Source: Anaerobacterium chartisolvens
GTDB lineage: Bacteria; Bacillota; Clostridia; Acetivibrionales; DSM-27016
DNA: 64,000 nucleotides
Direction: 5' to 3'
Assembly: GCF_003337415.1 (NCBI RefSeq)
Contig: NZ_QPJT01000001.1
Span: 202,418 to 266,417 of the forward strand
The translations under genes and the position numbers were made by a program. Shown here piece by piece: positions 9,193-18,903 of the stretch. The notes beneath the pieces were generated by a model. It was not told the origin of the DNA and made no database searches. It saw only the letters and a program-made list of their open reading frames with translations. Positions within the stretch are counted from its first letter, which is position 1. Each line of letters begins with the position of its first letter.

Positions 9193-11553
9193 CTAATCCC
9201 TGTTCATTGCCTTGAAAATAACTACTGCCGCATCCGCCCTTGTCACACTTCCCCTTGGTGCTATAACCTGCTCTCCGTTTTTGGTCTGCGCAGACATTAT
9301 TCCCTCTCCAAGCATTGCTGCCACACTGTACAGCGCGCTTCTCGACACATCATCCTTATCTGAAAATTCGTCAAGTATGGAATCCTCATACCCGTTTAAG
9401 GGCTTTCCCGTTGTTTTCAGAGTTCTTGCCACAAATATTGCCATTTCCTCTCTTGCGACATAAGAATCGGGATAAAAATAGTTATTTTTACTTACCGTTA
9501 TAATGCCCATCTTATCCGCAACCATTATTTGCTTATAGTATTTATGGCGGGAGTTGACATCGGCAAAGGAGCCCACAGAAGTACCCTCCACTCCGAAGGC
9601 CGTCACGAGCATACTGGCCAGCTCTCCCCTTGTTATTTTGTCGGACGGCTTAAAGTATCCGTTATTGGTCTTTAATATGTCTCTGCTTACAAGATTTTCA
9701 ATCTCCTTAAATGCCCAGTGGCTGTCGGCCACATCCTTTATGGACACATGCTGCGGAGTCCTTATATTCATTTCACGGGTATATTCTGTATTGCTGCTTA
9801 AGTCAAAGGCCCTTATTCTATAGTAGTAATAGGTTCCCGGCGTAAGCCCGCTGTCGTAATATACCGTGACATTGGTATCAACCCTTGCGATTTCCTCATA
9901 GTACAGAGAAGACGGGTTCAGCCTTTCAATCTTAAAGCCCGATTCATTATTGGAATTATCCTTCCACGTAAGCTTAACCTGACTGGAGGATAACGCCTCT
10001 ATAGATAAATCGGAGGGCGTTCCCGTTACATTATCACGTATTTCAATTATCTCACTGTAAATATAGGACTTAAAATATATATTATCAAACGTTTTAATTC
10101 TATAAAAATACTTTTTACCCTTCTGCACACTCTTGTCGGTATGCGTCGTTATATTTGCAGCCAGAGATGCGATCTGAACCCACTCGCCGTCAACACCCGT
10201 CTTTCTTTCTATAGCAAATCCGCTTTCTCTGCTGGAATTATCAGCCCATACAAGCTTTATCTCGGTGTCTGAGATTCTTGTATACTGCAAGTCGGTGGCA
10301 GCCTCAAGCGACATACTCCATGCCGAGGCCTCGTTTGTAAACGAGGAATAGGAATTATTATACAGCATATGAGCTCTGACTCTATAAGCATACATGATGT
10401 CGGACAAGGTATCGTCGTCTGTGAAGCTGTTAACATTCCTCTCTGTCTGTCCGTACTGCTGCCATTCTCCGTTCTCGCCGGCCTTCCGCCATATTTCAAA
10501 GCCCGTTTCATTGGAGGAATTATCCGTCCAGACAAGCTCCATATCCGCGCCCAAAGCAGACTTAACGGTTAATCCCGTAGGCGGGCTTATATAGAAGCAG
10601 GTAACCTCAACCTCATCAGTATAGTTTGCAGTATCAGGACTTCCGCTGTATGAGGCCTTTGCCCCAATCCTGTAGGTATACTTCTTATATTGCTCCAGTC
10701 CGATGTCGGTATATGTACTTACTCCGGGGCTTACTGTTTTTATGGTAATAAAGCTCCCGTCGGAGGTTTTTCTTTGAATGTCAAAATAGGTGGTTTTATT
10801 GGAGCTATCGTCCCATTTCAGTGTTATGGCATTGGAGGACGAAGCGTACCCGTAAAGCCCACCTGACGCTCCCACCTTTGTAACAGCCCATCTCCCCGAC
10901 TCTCCCGGATATGCTCCCGAATATATATTTGATCCTGCATAGGCCCGTATCCTGTAATAGTACGTTGTATTTGTCATAAGCCCGCTGTCGCTGTAAGTAT
11001 TTGTACCTGCGCTCACTGTGGCTATGGCAGCCCAATCGGCGCCTGCCCCCTTTCGCTCAACAACAGTGTCATAGCTGCTGGTTGCCGGATAAGCCCATTT
11101 TAAATCTATCTCGGAGGTTGAAACAGTGGTAACAGTAAGACTGCTGGGCTTTACTGCCGACGTTACCGAAGCTGAGGCTTCATTTGTATAAATGGTATAG
11201 CTTTTGTCGGAGGAGACATAATATCTGATTCTGTATGTGTATGTATGTCCTTCCCTTACATTGGAATCAGTCCATTGAAGGGTGCTTCCATAGGAATGGG
11301 AATACGCGGTGGCTACCTGTGAAAAGCTTCCTGAATCGGTTTTTTTATCAATGCAGTAGCTGCTTTCAATATTTAAGTTATCCGTCCATTGCAGCTTTAT
11401 GCGATAAGGACCCGTATCAACCAAAAGTGTCAGTATGTTCAGATCGGTATCAGCCGAAACGGGTATTGCCGGAAAGCTCGAAAGGAGCAAAACAAAAGCA
11501 AGCATAAGCTTTACAAGCATATTAATCAATGGTTCTCTATTTTTAAGCATCAT
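9193..11553 (-). CDS. Secreted protein with fibronectin type III repeats and C-terminal SLH domains
   Basis: A 786-residue surface protein. A signal peptide ends near VSADT. About six fibronectin type III-like repeats of roughly 90-95 residues follow (about 40-600); each shows the pattern (L/V)xWxDNSSxExGFxIxRK and a YxYRIRA strand. Three SLH modules close the protein (about 610-786) and should anchor it to the cell-wall polymer. The ATG-ATG pair at 11553 sits 7 nt after GGAGG. No enzymatic domain is visible, so a structural or adhesive role is inferred. It is SLH-anchored at the C-terminus, opposite to the 3027-5018 protein. Confidence 0.88.
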   Translation of the reverse strand: MMLKNREPLINMLVKLMLAFVLLLSSFPAIPVSADTDLNILTLLVDTGPYRIKLQWTDNLNIESSYCIDKKTDSGSFSQVATAYSHSYGSTLQWTDSNVREGHTYTYRIRYYVSSDKSYTIYTNEASASVTSAVKPSSLTVTTVSTSEIDLKWAYPATSSYDTVVERKGAGADWAAIATVSAGTNTYSDSGLMTNTTYYYRIRAYAGSNIYSGAYPGESGRWAVTKVGASGGLYGYASSSNAITLKWDDSSNKTTYFDIQRKTSDGSFITIKTVSPGVSTYTDIGLEQYKKYTYRIGAKASYSGSPDTANYTDEVEVTCFYISPPTGLTVKSALGADMELVWTDNSSNETGFEIWRKAGENGEWQQYGQTERNVNSFTDDDTLSDIMYAYRVRAHMLYNNSYSSFTNEASAWSMSLEAATDLQYTRISDTEIKLVWADNSSRESGFAIERKTGVDGEWVQIASLAANITTHTDKSVQKGKKYFYRIKTFDNIYFKSYIYSEIIEIRDNVTGTPSDLSIEALSSSQVKLTWKDNSNNESGFKIERLNPSSLYYEEIARVDTNVTVYYDSGLTPGTYYYYRIRAFDLSSNTEYTREMNIRTPQHVSIKDVADSHWAFKEIENLVSRDILKTNNGYFKPSDKITRGELASMLVTAFGVEGTSVGSFADVNSRHKYYKQIMVADKMGIITVSKNNYFYPDSYVAREEMAIFVARTLKTTGKPLNGYEDSILDEFSDKDDVSRSALYSVAAMLGEGIMSAQTKNGEQVIAPRGSVTRADAAVVIFKAMNRD

Positions 11554-11876
11554 ATATATTCCTCCAAAAATCACACTCTATTATTATTTCGGCAAAAAGG
11601 AGGGAAAGCTGAATGTCCTTTATAAAATAATGCACATAGGTATGTTATCCGATTAATACATTATGAATATATTTTCTTTAGTTCAATATCTCTTACCATT
11701 ATATACAGTTATATCTCTTTGTTCCTTAAAACAGGCTTCGTATGGGAGAATTTCAACGTTCACGCCGTTGGATAAATGTGTATTATGCATATATATTTTT
11801 ACATATTGACGCATCATATGAATTATGTTACCGTATATTATAAGACAGTTGCAAATTTTATTATTTATAATAGGAT
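11554..11876. other. Intergenic region with no recognisable gene
   Basis: About 320 bp of AT-rich sequence between the fibronectin-SLH gene and repeat A copy 2. The only long open frame here is a low-complexity minus-strand one without a ribosome site, judged spurious. A weak minus-strand promoter (TTGAAC, 17 nt, TAATGT around 11650-11680) may serve the SLH gene. Confidence 0.5.
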
Positions 11877-12063
11877 GCGATAAAGATTTTACAATCATAG
11901 AGTATACAAATGCCTGCAGAAATTTTTAATAGCAACGAAAAAGTGCCTTGCGGGGAAAAGTCTCTTGGGTTTGCCACTCGGCATTTTTCTTAGAGGTATT
12001 CCTTATGGGTCAAATAAAAATTTCTTCCGGCAAGTTATATCCTCTATGTAAAATCTTTATCGC
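11877..12063 (+). repeat. Inverted-repeat element, family A, copy 2
   Basis: The second copy of the element at 5138-5322, in the same orientation, with ends GCGATAAAG and CTTTATCGC and the same nested arms (AGAAATTTTT at 11919-11928, AAAAATTTCT at 12017-12026). It ends about 39 bp before the LacI-family start codon, so any promoter for that gene must overlap or lie in it. Confidence 0.8.
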
Positions 12064-12101
12064 CACATATATAGTATGTATATTGTGGATAGGGAGTTTT
12101 T

Positions 12102-13079
12102 ATGAGTACATTGAAGGACGTAGCTGAAAAGTGCGGAATAACTGTTACTACAGTGTCAAGAATGCTGAATGGCCGTGGATATGTAAGCGAAAAAACGAAA
12201 AAAAAGATCAGACAGGCTATGAAGGAGCTGAATTACAGGCCTAATGAGTTCGCCCGGGCCTTTTCCCTGAAAAAGAGCAGCTTCATCGGCTTGATTGTTC
12301 CTTCAGCCAGCAACTTATATTTCTGCAAGGTGATTGACTTAATTGAACACTATGTATCACATCATGGCTACAAGCTGCTTCTTTGCACCTCCAACCTGGA
12401 GGTTAAAAAGGAAATAGAATATTTTGATATGCTGAGTGCCAATAAGGTAGCCGGCGTAATCATAGCAAGCCATACCCAGGATATTGATAAAAATATATCC
12501 ATCGATGCTCCCATAATTTCAATTGATCGTGTTATATCTCAGTTGATTCCTTCCATTTGCTCGGATAATTACCAGGGCGGTGTTCTGGCAGCCGAACACC
12601 TTATTGCCAAAGGCTGCAAAAAGCTTGCGCACATAAGTGGGAGTACCTTCCTTAACATGGATGCAAACAAGCGTTATTACGGCTTCAAGGAGGTTTGCGA
12701 AAAAAGAGGGATTCCGCACGTTGTTACGGATGCTGGTGAAGAGCAGTTTCTATCCATGCGCTACGAGAGTGTAATTAATGCTCTTCTCAATGAACACACC
12801 GGTATTGATGGCATTTTTACATCGAATGATATTATTGCCGCGCAGGTGATAACGATATGCAGCAAACGCGGTATTAAAATACCTGAGCAAATGAAGATTG
12901 TCGGATATGATGACATTGATTTATGCACGATATACAATCCTTCCATTACGACAATACGCCAGTCTTTAAATGATATATGTGAATATGCCGTTGAAAGTAT
13001 AATACACAAGGCGGAAAACAAGGCCATACCGTCAAGAGTAACATTTCCTGTTACTCTTATAGAGAGGGAAACCACTTAA
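12102..13079 (+). CDS. LacI family transcriptional regulator
   Basis: A 325-residue repressor with an N-terminal LacI helix-turn-helix and hinge (about residues 1-60, TLKDVAEKCGITVTTVSRML, then YRPNEFARAF). A periplasmic-binding-like effector domain follows, ending with the usual PSITTIRQ segment. The ATG follows AGGGAG. It is convergent with a PfkB sugar kinase, so control of that kinase or another sugar gene is plausible but unproven. The ligand cannot be deduced. Confidence 0.92.
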   Translation: MSTLKDVAEKCGITVTTVSRMLNGRGYVSEKTKKKIRQAMKELNYRPNEFARAFSLKKSSFIGLIVPSASNLYFCKVIDLIEHYVSHHGYKLLLCTSNLEVKKEIEYFDMLSANKVAGVIIASHTQDIDKNISIDAPIISIDRVISQLIPSICSDNYQGGVLAAEHLIAKGCKKLAHISGSTFLNMDANKRYYGFKEVCEKRGIPHVVTDAGEEQFLSMRYESVINALLNEHTGIDGIFTSNDIIAAQVITICSKRGIKIPEQMKIVGYDDIDLCTIYNPSITTIRQSLNDICEYAVESIIHKAENKAIPSRVTFPVTLIERETT

Positions 13080-13087
13080 GCCGTAAA

Positions 13088-13128
13088 AAAACATCTCTTG
13101 TCCCTTGAAAAAGAATAAGAGATGTTTT
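13088..13128. terminator. Bidirectional intrinsic terminator
   Basis: A 12-bp perfect stem (AAAACATCTCTT at 13088-13099, AAGAGATGTTTT at 13117-13128) between two convergent genes. A-rich and T-rich flanks serve both strands. Confidence 0.75.
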
Positions 13129-13164
13129 AAATTCAAGGGTGCTTCTTTTTTGCTTTCCATAATC

Positions 13165-14136
13165 CTAATAAAGCAGCAACGGAACCTTACTCATGCACTC
13201 TTGCACCGCTTGCATCTCAGGCATTGAGGGTATGGCTCCAAAGCCGGCCGCACACACAGCTCCGACCGCATTTGAAAAGAGCATCATATCTCTCATTTCT
13301 TCAATACTTATATGCTCCGGCTTTCTCCCCGAATTGCTGATACGGTAAAGCAGACCTCCAAGAAAAGCATCTCCCGCTCCCGTTGTATCTACGATTTTTG
13401 TGTCATAGGTATTAACATAACCATTGCCGCCTTCATAACTGAAAAAGCAGCCTTTTGGTCCCAAGGTTACGATAACTGTTTTTACTCCCTTTTTTGCAAT
13501 AACGGCACAACCTCTGAGCATGTCGGACTCACCTGAAAGAAAACTCAATTCATCCTCAGACACTTTTAAAATATCCGCATACCTAAGACCCAGCAGCATA
13601 TTTTCTCTGGCTTCCCCGCTGCTTTTCCAGAGCGCAGGTCTCCAGTTGGGATCGAAGGAAATGAGCCTGCCTCTTTCTTTAGCATAATCAAGAGCTTTAA
13701 TCGTAGCACTTCTCGACGGTTCATCAGTCATGGACAGAGAACCGAAATGGAATATTTTCGCTCTGTCTATTGCTTCAAGGTTCACTTCCTCCGGTAGAAG
13801 CGTTATATCCGCTCCGGGCTTTCTATAAAAGCTGAAGCTTCTGTCCCCTGCCTCGCTCAGATGTACAAATGCCAGCGTAGTATTAACGTCCTTGCTGAAA
13901 ACAAGCCCGTCGGAAGCGATCCTGTTTTCTTCCAGAACACTTTTGAGATAATCGCCGAACCGATCCTTTCCAACCTTTCCTATAAACGCGGCAGTTCCTC
14001 CAAGTCTTGTAACAGCAGCCAGCACATTTGCCGGCGCTCCTCCGGGATTCCTTTCAAAAATCTCCCTGCCAGCAGAAGAATGTCCTGCAGGTGTGAAGTC
14101 TATCAGCAGCTCTCCAAGTGCACATACGTCATGCAT
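13165..14136 (-). CDS. PfkB family carbohydrate kinase (fructokinase-like)
   Basis: A 323-residue ribokinase-superfamily sugar kinase, probably a fructokinase. The N-terminal GELLIDFTP and NPGGAPANVLAAV segments bind sugar. The C-terminal DTTGAGDAFLGGLL carries the catalytic Asp and the anion hole (about residue 250). The ATG follows GGAGGT. No transporter or glycosidase is next to it, so the sugar stays open; fructokinase is the best match by N-terminal motif. It is probably transcribed alone from the promoter at 14290-14318. Confidence 0.88.
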   Translation of the reverse strand: MHDVCALGELLIDFTPAGHSSAGREIFERNPGGAPANVLAAVTRLGGTAAFIGKVGKDRFGDYLKSVLEENRIASDGLVFSKDVNTTLAFVHLSEAGDRSFSFYRKPGADITLLPEEVNLEAIDRAKIFHFGSLSMTDEPSRSATIKALDYAKERGRLISFDPNWRPALWKSSGEARENMLLGLRYADILKVSEDELSFLSGESDMLRGCAVIAKKGVKTVIVTLGPKGCFFSYEGGNGYVNTYDTKIVDTTGAGDAFLGGLLYRISNSGRKPEHISIEEMRDMMLFSNAVGAVCAAGFGAIPSMPEMQAVQECMSKVPLLLY

Positions 14137-14289
14137 AGCATAACCTCCATAAAGTTTAAGTAAAATAAAAGCAATTATATGCCATTAGGTTTTCGTCCTC
14201 TTTGTATAAATATAAAAAATCAGTAAGCCTATAAATAGTATCCTTTTTCTAATATTTTTGTATTGCTTCAGGAGTTAATTTTATTACTA

Positions 14290-14318
14290 ATCTTAGCATT
14301 GTTTTTATTTCATGTCAA
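14290..14318 (-). promoter_or_regulatory. Promoter for the PfkB kinase
   Basis: Minus strand: TTGACA (14318-14313), 17-nt spacer ending in TGC, then TAAGAT (14295-14290). A perfect -35 with an extended -10. The gap 14137-14350 holds nothing else that is recognisable. Confidence 0.65.
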
Positions 14319-14350
14319 CCGATTGACATTGTGAAGAAATATCCCTACAG

Positions 14351-14560
14351 CTAAATTTGAAAAGGTAATCCTGTTATATAGCCCCATTGCTTGAAAAAGA
14401 GAAAGGTTGAGTCATTATATAATATTTGCTCAACCTTCCTCGTCTCCCTTGGGTCCTCCGCTTGATCCGGTATATCGGGCCTGTCAATCGGCATAAGAGC
14501 GTTAAAAGCAGTAATTCTCTTCAATGCCCTTGAATGAAAATTTACCTGCAATAAAGCCAT
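14351..14560 (-). pseudogene. Remnant of an acetyl-/tributyrin-esterase family gene
   Basis: A 69-codon frame with an excellent ribosome site (GAGGAGGAATACTT before the ATG). The first ~40 residues (MALLQVNFHSRALKR, FNALMPIDRPDIP) resemble the start of EstA/S-formylglutathione-hydrolase-like esterases, just before where YLLHGI would follow. The rest does not match and the whole alpha/beta-hydrolase core is missing. The likely reading is a gene decayed by internal deletion that kept its start signals. A functional small protein cannot be excluded. Confidence 0.55.
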
Positions 14561-14655
14561 AAGTATTCCTCCTCAGTATAAAATAAGTTTTTAATAAAAT
14601 GAGATATGATCAATTTTACCGCAAATATCGCAAGAAATTTTCCATTTCTTAAATG

Positions 14656-16566
14656 TCACGCAAGCTCTGTTGCTCCCGTATACAGCTCGTAATAACGCCC
14701 GCAGATGTCAAGAAGCTCGGAGTGACTGCCTCTTTCAATAATTTCTCCATGCTCAAGCACCATTATGGCATTAGCATTGCGTATCGTAGACAGCCTGTGT
14801 GCAATAACCAGCGTTGTCCGGCCTTGCATGAGCTTATCCATGCCGGCCTCGATAAGCTTCTCAGTATGGGTATCCACAGAGCTGGTTGCCTCGTCAAGAA
14901 TCAGGACCGGAGGGTCCGCTACGGCAGCACGGGCAATGGAAAGAAGCTGGCGCTGACCTTGAGAAAGGCTGGTACCGTCATGCGACAATACTGTATCATA
15001 TCCATTCGGAAGCTTCATGATAAAGCTATGCGCGTTTGCAAGCTTTGCTGCACGGATTATCTCTTCATCAGTAGCATCAAGCTTTCCATACCGGATATTA
15101 TCCTTCACCGTACCATTAAAAAGGTGAACATCCTGCAAAACTACTCCGAGTGTGCGCCTCAGGTCCGATTTGTTTATATGGGTTATGTCTATGCCGTCAA
15201 AGACAATTCGCCCTGAATCGATACTGTAAAACCGGTTGACGAGATTGGTTATCGTTGTCTTACCTGCCCCGGTAGAACCGACAAAAGCAACCTTCTGACC
15301 GGGTTTGGCATAAAATGAAACTGATTTGAGAACATTCTTTTCCGGAAGGTAGCTGAAAGTTACATCATTAAAGCGAATATCCCCTGCCAGAGGCACATAT
15401 GACTTTATACCCCCGTCTGTTTCAATCTCCCAGGCCAATTGATGCAGAGCAGACGACTCATCATTCCTGCCCGCAACCATATTCACTCCTTCCTTTTTTT
15501 GTATAAGCCTGATAGTTCCGTTATCCGCCTCAACAGGACTGTCAATGACCTCAAAAATTCTTTCTGCTCCTGCAAGTGCCGCAAGCAGTGTATTAAACTG
15601 GTTGGCAATCATTGTGATTGGCATGGAAAAGGATCGCGTATATTGGAGAAATGCTGCGATTGTTCCGATATCCATCCGCCCGTTAATCGCCAGTATGGCT
15701 CCCACCATAACAGTAACGGAATAATGCGCATAGGAAAGGTTCCCCATGATAGGCATCAGTATCCCCGCAAATGTCTGGGCTTCCGTAGCGGACTGGCGGA
15801 GAGACTCATTTTTCTTCCTGAAAGCCTCCCTGGCATGCTGCTCATGCTGGAAAACCTTGATAACCTTCTGTCCCTCGATTAATTCTTCTATAATACCATT
15901 AAGCTCTCCAAGCGATTTTTGCTGGGAACGGAAATATAGTGAGCTCTTTTTGCCTACAGTCTTGGTAATCCAGAGCATCACCACAAGAAAGAGCAGGACA
16001 AACAAAGTGAGAAACGGACTGAGAAGCAGCATCATTACAAATACACCTGCAACAGTAACGGAAGAGGTAATTAGCTGGGAAAGCCCCTGCTCTAATGCCA
16101 TGTTGATATTGTCAACATCGTTTGTAAAGCGGCTCATAATTTCGCCGTGGCTTCGGCTGTCAAAGTAGTTTACCGGCAGATCCATCATATGCTCAAAGAG
16201 CTCTTTCCTTATGCAATTTGAGGTGCCTGCCGCGATTTTTACTATCATTAGATTGCTCACGTATGCCAATATGACTGATGCAAGATAAATTCCCGCCATG
16301 GTGAGCAGAGAAGTCGCAAGGCTCGATAACTGGGCGCCCTCCTTTATCCCGTTAATCAGCGGCTTCAAATACCATGTGGCAAGCACTCCTGCGAGAGAGC
16401 TTAGGATTATCAGCGTAACGGCTATGAATAGCTTCAACGGATTACTTCCGATATAGCGTATCAGCCTTGTAAAGGTCCTGCTCGCGTTCTTGGGCTTTTC
16501 AAATGACCTGAAGCCCGGCCCGGGCATTGATATTTTTTGTGATTGTGGTGCATGTGAATTACTCAT
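14656..16566 (-). CDS. ABC exporter half-transporter, catalytic-Glu subunit
   Basis: A 636-residue exporter with an N-terminal six-helix transmembrane domain (about 40-330) and a C-terminal ATPase domain. Walker A is GSTGAGKTT, the signature is SLSQGQRQ (LSGGQ degenerate) and Walker B is LILDEATSSVD with the catalytic Glu. It overlaps the stop of the upstream half-transporter as ATGA. Its degenerate signature complements the partner's degenerate Walker B, the pattern of TM287/288- and BmrCD-like heterodimers. A roughly 30-residue insert lies between the two domains. It probably exports drugs or lipophilic compounds. Confidence 0.92.
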   Translation of the reverse strand: MSNSHAPQSQKISMPGPGFRSFEKPKNASRTFTRLIRYIGSNPLKLFIAVTLIILSSLAGVLATWYLKPLINGIKEGAQLSSLATSLLTMAGIYLASVILAYVSNLMIVKIAAGTSNCIRKELFEHMMDLPVNYFDSRSHGEIMSRFTNDVDNINMALEQGLSQLITSSVTVAGVFVMMLLLSPFLTLFVLLFLVVMLWITKTVGKKSSLYFRSQQKSLGELNGIIEELIEGQKVIKVFQHEQHAREAFRKKNESLRQSATEAQTFAGILMPIMGNLSYAHYSVTVMVGAILAINGRMDIGTIAAFLQYTRSFSMPITMIANQFNTLLAALAGAERIFEVIDSPVEADNGTIRLIQKKEGVNMVAGRNDESSALHQLAWEIETDGGIKSYVPLAGDIRFNDVTFSYLPEKNVLKSVSFYAKPGQKVAFVGSTGAGKTTITNLVNRFYSIDSGRIVFDGIDITHINKSDLRRTLGVVLQDVHLFNGTVKDNIRYGKLDATDEEIIRAAKLANAHSFIMKLPNGYDTVLSHDGTSLSQGQRQLLSIARAAVADPPVLILDEATSSVDTHTEKLIEAGMDKLMQGRTTLVIAHRLSTIRNANAIMVLEHGEIIERGSHSELLDICGRYYELYTGATELA

Positions 16567-18293
16567 GCCGTCAGACTCCCTTCCAGTTGCGTGGTATAAA
16601 TCTCTCTGTAAATGCTGTTGCTTTCAAGCATTTGCTCATGGGTGCCAATCCCGTCCATAAAGCCGTTATCCATTACGATAATCCGGTCGGCATGCTCAAT
16701 TGATGAGATGCGCTGGGCAATTATAATTGTCGTAGTACCCTTTAGTCCTGTCTTGAAGGCATGACGGATTTTTGCATCGGTAGCCATGTCAACAGCACTT
16801 GTGGAGTCATCCAGGATAAGGACCTTCGGGCGCTTCAAAAGCGCCCGCGCTATGCACAATCGCTGTTTCTGCCCTCCTGAAAGATTGACACCTCCCTGTC
16901 CGAGCACTGTATCCAATCCTTCCGGCAGCTGCGATATAAATTCCCATGCCTGCACTGCCTCGCAAGCCTCCCGGATTTCTTCCTCCGTTGCGTTTTCATC
17001 ACCCCATAAAAGGTTTTCACGGATTGTGCCCGTAAACAATGTGTTTTTCTGAAGGACCATACTTACCGCATTCCTCAACGCCTCAAGGTCATAGTCCTTC
17101 ACATCCCTGCCTCCTAGCAGGACCTCCCCCTCCGTAGCATCATATAGGCGTGGAAGCAGCTGCACAAGCGTACTTTTGCCGGATCCTGTAGAGCCTATAA
17201 TGCCTATGATTTCTCCTGACCCGATACGGAAGTTGATTTGATTCAAGTCGTCCACCATGGAATTTCCCGGATACCTGAAGCTGACATTCCTATACTCTAT
17301 CGAGCCGTCTGCTGCTTCCGTAATGCCGTTTTTCTTTCCGACAATATCGATATCGGTATCAAAAACCTCCAGTATTCTATCGGCCGAAGCTTTTGCACGA
17401 GTAAACATCAGGAAAAGCATGGAAAGCATGTTCAATGACATCAGAATTTGTGTTACGTATGTGATAAAGCTGATTAGCTGCCCCGTAAGCAGCCTCCCCC
17501 CAATCACCATATTGCCGCCGAACCATAGAATGGATACGATGCAGGCATACATGATCAGCTGCATTATCGGCCCATTCAATACGACCAGGCTGACAGCGTG
17601 AACCGCACTTTTCATCAGAGAATCGTTAGACTCTTTAAAACGTCCCTTTTCGTGATCGGCCCGGACAAAGGATTTTATTACCCGTATTCCTATCAGGGTT
17701 TCCTGTACCGACGTATTCATCCGGTCAATTTTACTCTGCAGCACACGAAATCTTGGGTGGGCGCTGGTCAGAATGAAATATAACGAAAATGCAAGCAAGG
17801 GTATGGCAACCAAGAAAATCATGGATAAACGTCTGTTTATACTCAGCACCATAATGAGAGCCAGAATCATCATGAAGGGAGCCCTTACCAGCATTCTGAG
17901 TCCCATCATAACGGACTGCTGCAAATTGTTAACGTCATTCGTAAGACGTGTAATCAATGACGGTACGCTGAACCGATCAAGATTTGCAAAAGAGAAATCC
18001 TGTATCTTATCAAAAAGCCCTTGTCTTACCTGATATCCAAAGCCCTGAGATGCGATAGCCGCAAGGCGGTTGCTGAAAGCACCGCAGCCTAAGGCTATTA
18101 ACGCCAGCACGATCATGATCGTCCCGTGCCTGTATATATACTCCATATTGGAGGTCTTGATTCCTATATCAACAATGGAAGCCATCATTAACGGCATCAA
18201 AATATCGATGACAACCTCCGCAAAAACGAGCAGCGGACCAATTATCGCCGCCAGACGGTATGGTTTTATATATGGTATGAATTTTTTCAGCAT
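16563..18293 (-). CDS. ABC exporter half-transporter, degenerate-site subunit
   Basis: A 576-residue partner of the next gene: six transmembrane helices (about 15-300), then an ATPase with Walker A GSTGSGKST, canonical NLSGGQKQR and LILDDSTSAVD, where Asp replaces the catalytic Glu. One consensus and one degenerate ATP site are expected in the heterodimer. The ATG follows AGGAGG. It lies 18 nt after a MarR repressor gene, so the exporter is probably induced when MarR binds its ligand. Confidence 0.92.
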   Translation of the reverse strand: MLKKFIPYIKPYRLAAIIGPLLVFAEVVIDILMPLMMASIVDIGIKTSNMEYIYRHGTIMIVLALIALGCGAFSNRLAAIASQGFGYQVRQGLFDKIQDFSFANLDRFSVPSLITRLTNDVNNLQQSVMMGLRMLVRAPFMMILALIMVLSINRRLSMIFLVAIPLLAFSLYFILTSAHPRFRVLQSKIDRMNTSVQETLIGIRVIKSFVRADHEKGRFKESNDSLMKSAVHAVSLVVLNGPIMQLIMYACIVSILWFGGNMVIGGRLLTGQLISFITYVTQILMSLNMLSMLFLMFTRAKASADRILEVFDTDIDIVGKKNGITEAADGSIEYRNVSFRYPGNSMVDDLNQINFRIGSGEIIGIIGSTGSGKSTLVQLLPRLYDATEGEVLLGGRDVKDYDLEALRNAVSMVLQKNTLFTGTIRENLLWGDENATEEEIREACEAVQAWEFISQLPEGLDTVLGQGGVNLSGGQKQRLCIARALLKRPKVLILDDSTSAVDMATDAKIRHAFKTGLKGTTTIIIAQRISSIEHADRIIVMDNGFMDGIGTHEQMLESNSIYREIYTTQLEGSLTA

Positions 18294-18311
18294 TTATGCT
18301 CCTCCTGAAGT

Positions 18312-18794
18312 TTAGTCCTGTTGTGTAGACGGCGGCTCATTGCCAGTTGAAGTTGTTTTGTAAGCGATCAGATTCTCATATATCCTGTCAAGATATCCGG
18401 CAAGCTTTTCCAGTTCCTCATCCGAAAACCCCTGAACCATTTTGTTGTCCATTTTCAACAAAGACGAATAGCTGTCATTGAGAATTCCTGTTCCATGCTC
18501 CGTAAGGGTGATATAATTTCGTCTCAAGTCGGTTTTGCTCATCTTTTTCTCAATCAGGCCGGCTCGTTCCATACGCTTGATAGAAACTGCAAGCGAAGCA
18601 GGCGTAACATTGAGCTTATCGGCTATTTCCTTTTGAGTAGCACCGTGAAGCTCCTTTATGGTATGCAGAATGCGCGGCTGGCCGAAATAGAGCCCATAGC
18701 ATGAAAGAATATTCTGCAGGTGGTTCATATGCAGGTGGTGAACATCTCTTATTTTCCATGAAATTTGTGTAGATTTGGCACGAGTGGCTTTCAA
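18312..18794 (-). CDS. MarR family transcriptional repressor of the ABC exporter operon
   Basis: A 160-residue winged-helix regulator. The DNA-binding core spans about residues 40-110 (TQKEIADKLNVTPASLAVSI, then the wing DLRRNYITLTEHG). The start is a TTG at 18794 behind AAGGAAGGG; the first in-frame ATG would remove part of the dimerisation helix, so the TTG is preferred. It is the first gene of an operon with the two exporter halves and probably represses itself through the palindrome at 18843-18854. Confidence 0.9.
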   Translation of the reverse strand: MKATRAKSTQISWKIRDVHHLHMNHLQNILSCYGLYFGQPRILHTIKELHGATQKEIADKLNVTPASLAVSIKRMERAGLIEKKMSKTDLRRNYITLTEHGTGILNDSYSSLLKMDNKMVQGFSDEELEKLAGYLDRIYENLIAYKTTSTGNEPPSTQQD

Positions 18795-18842
18795 GGGTTT
18801 CCCTTCCTTCTAAGAACAAAATTATAATTAAACGTATAATAG

Positions 18843-18888
18843 TTAGTCGACTAATATAATAGTATAACATGACAAGGTTGTTTGTCAA
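18843..18888 (-). promoter_or_regulatory. MarR operon promoter with palindromic operator
   Basis: Minus strand: TTGACA (18888-18883), 16-nt spacer, TATACT (18866-18861). A perfect 12-bp palindrome TTAGTCGACTAA (18854-18843) lies just downstream over the expected transcription start. Its position fits autorepression by the adjacent MarR protein. Confidence 0.7.
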
Positions 18889-18903
18889 TATTTTTATGTG
18901 AAG

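Noticed and set aside
11683..11898. A 71-codon minus-strand frame
   Set aside because: Low complexity, no ribosome site, and it runs into repeat A.
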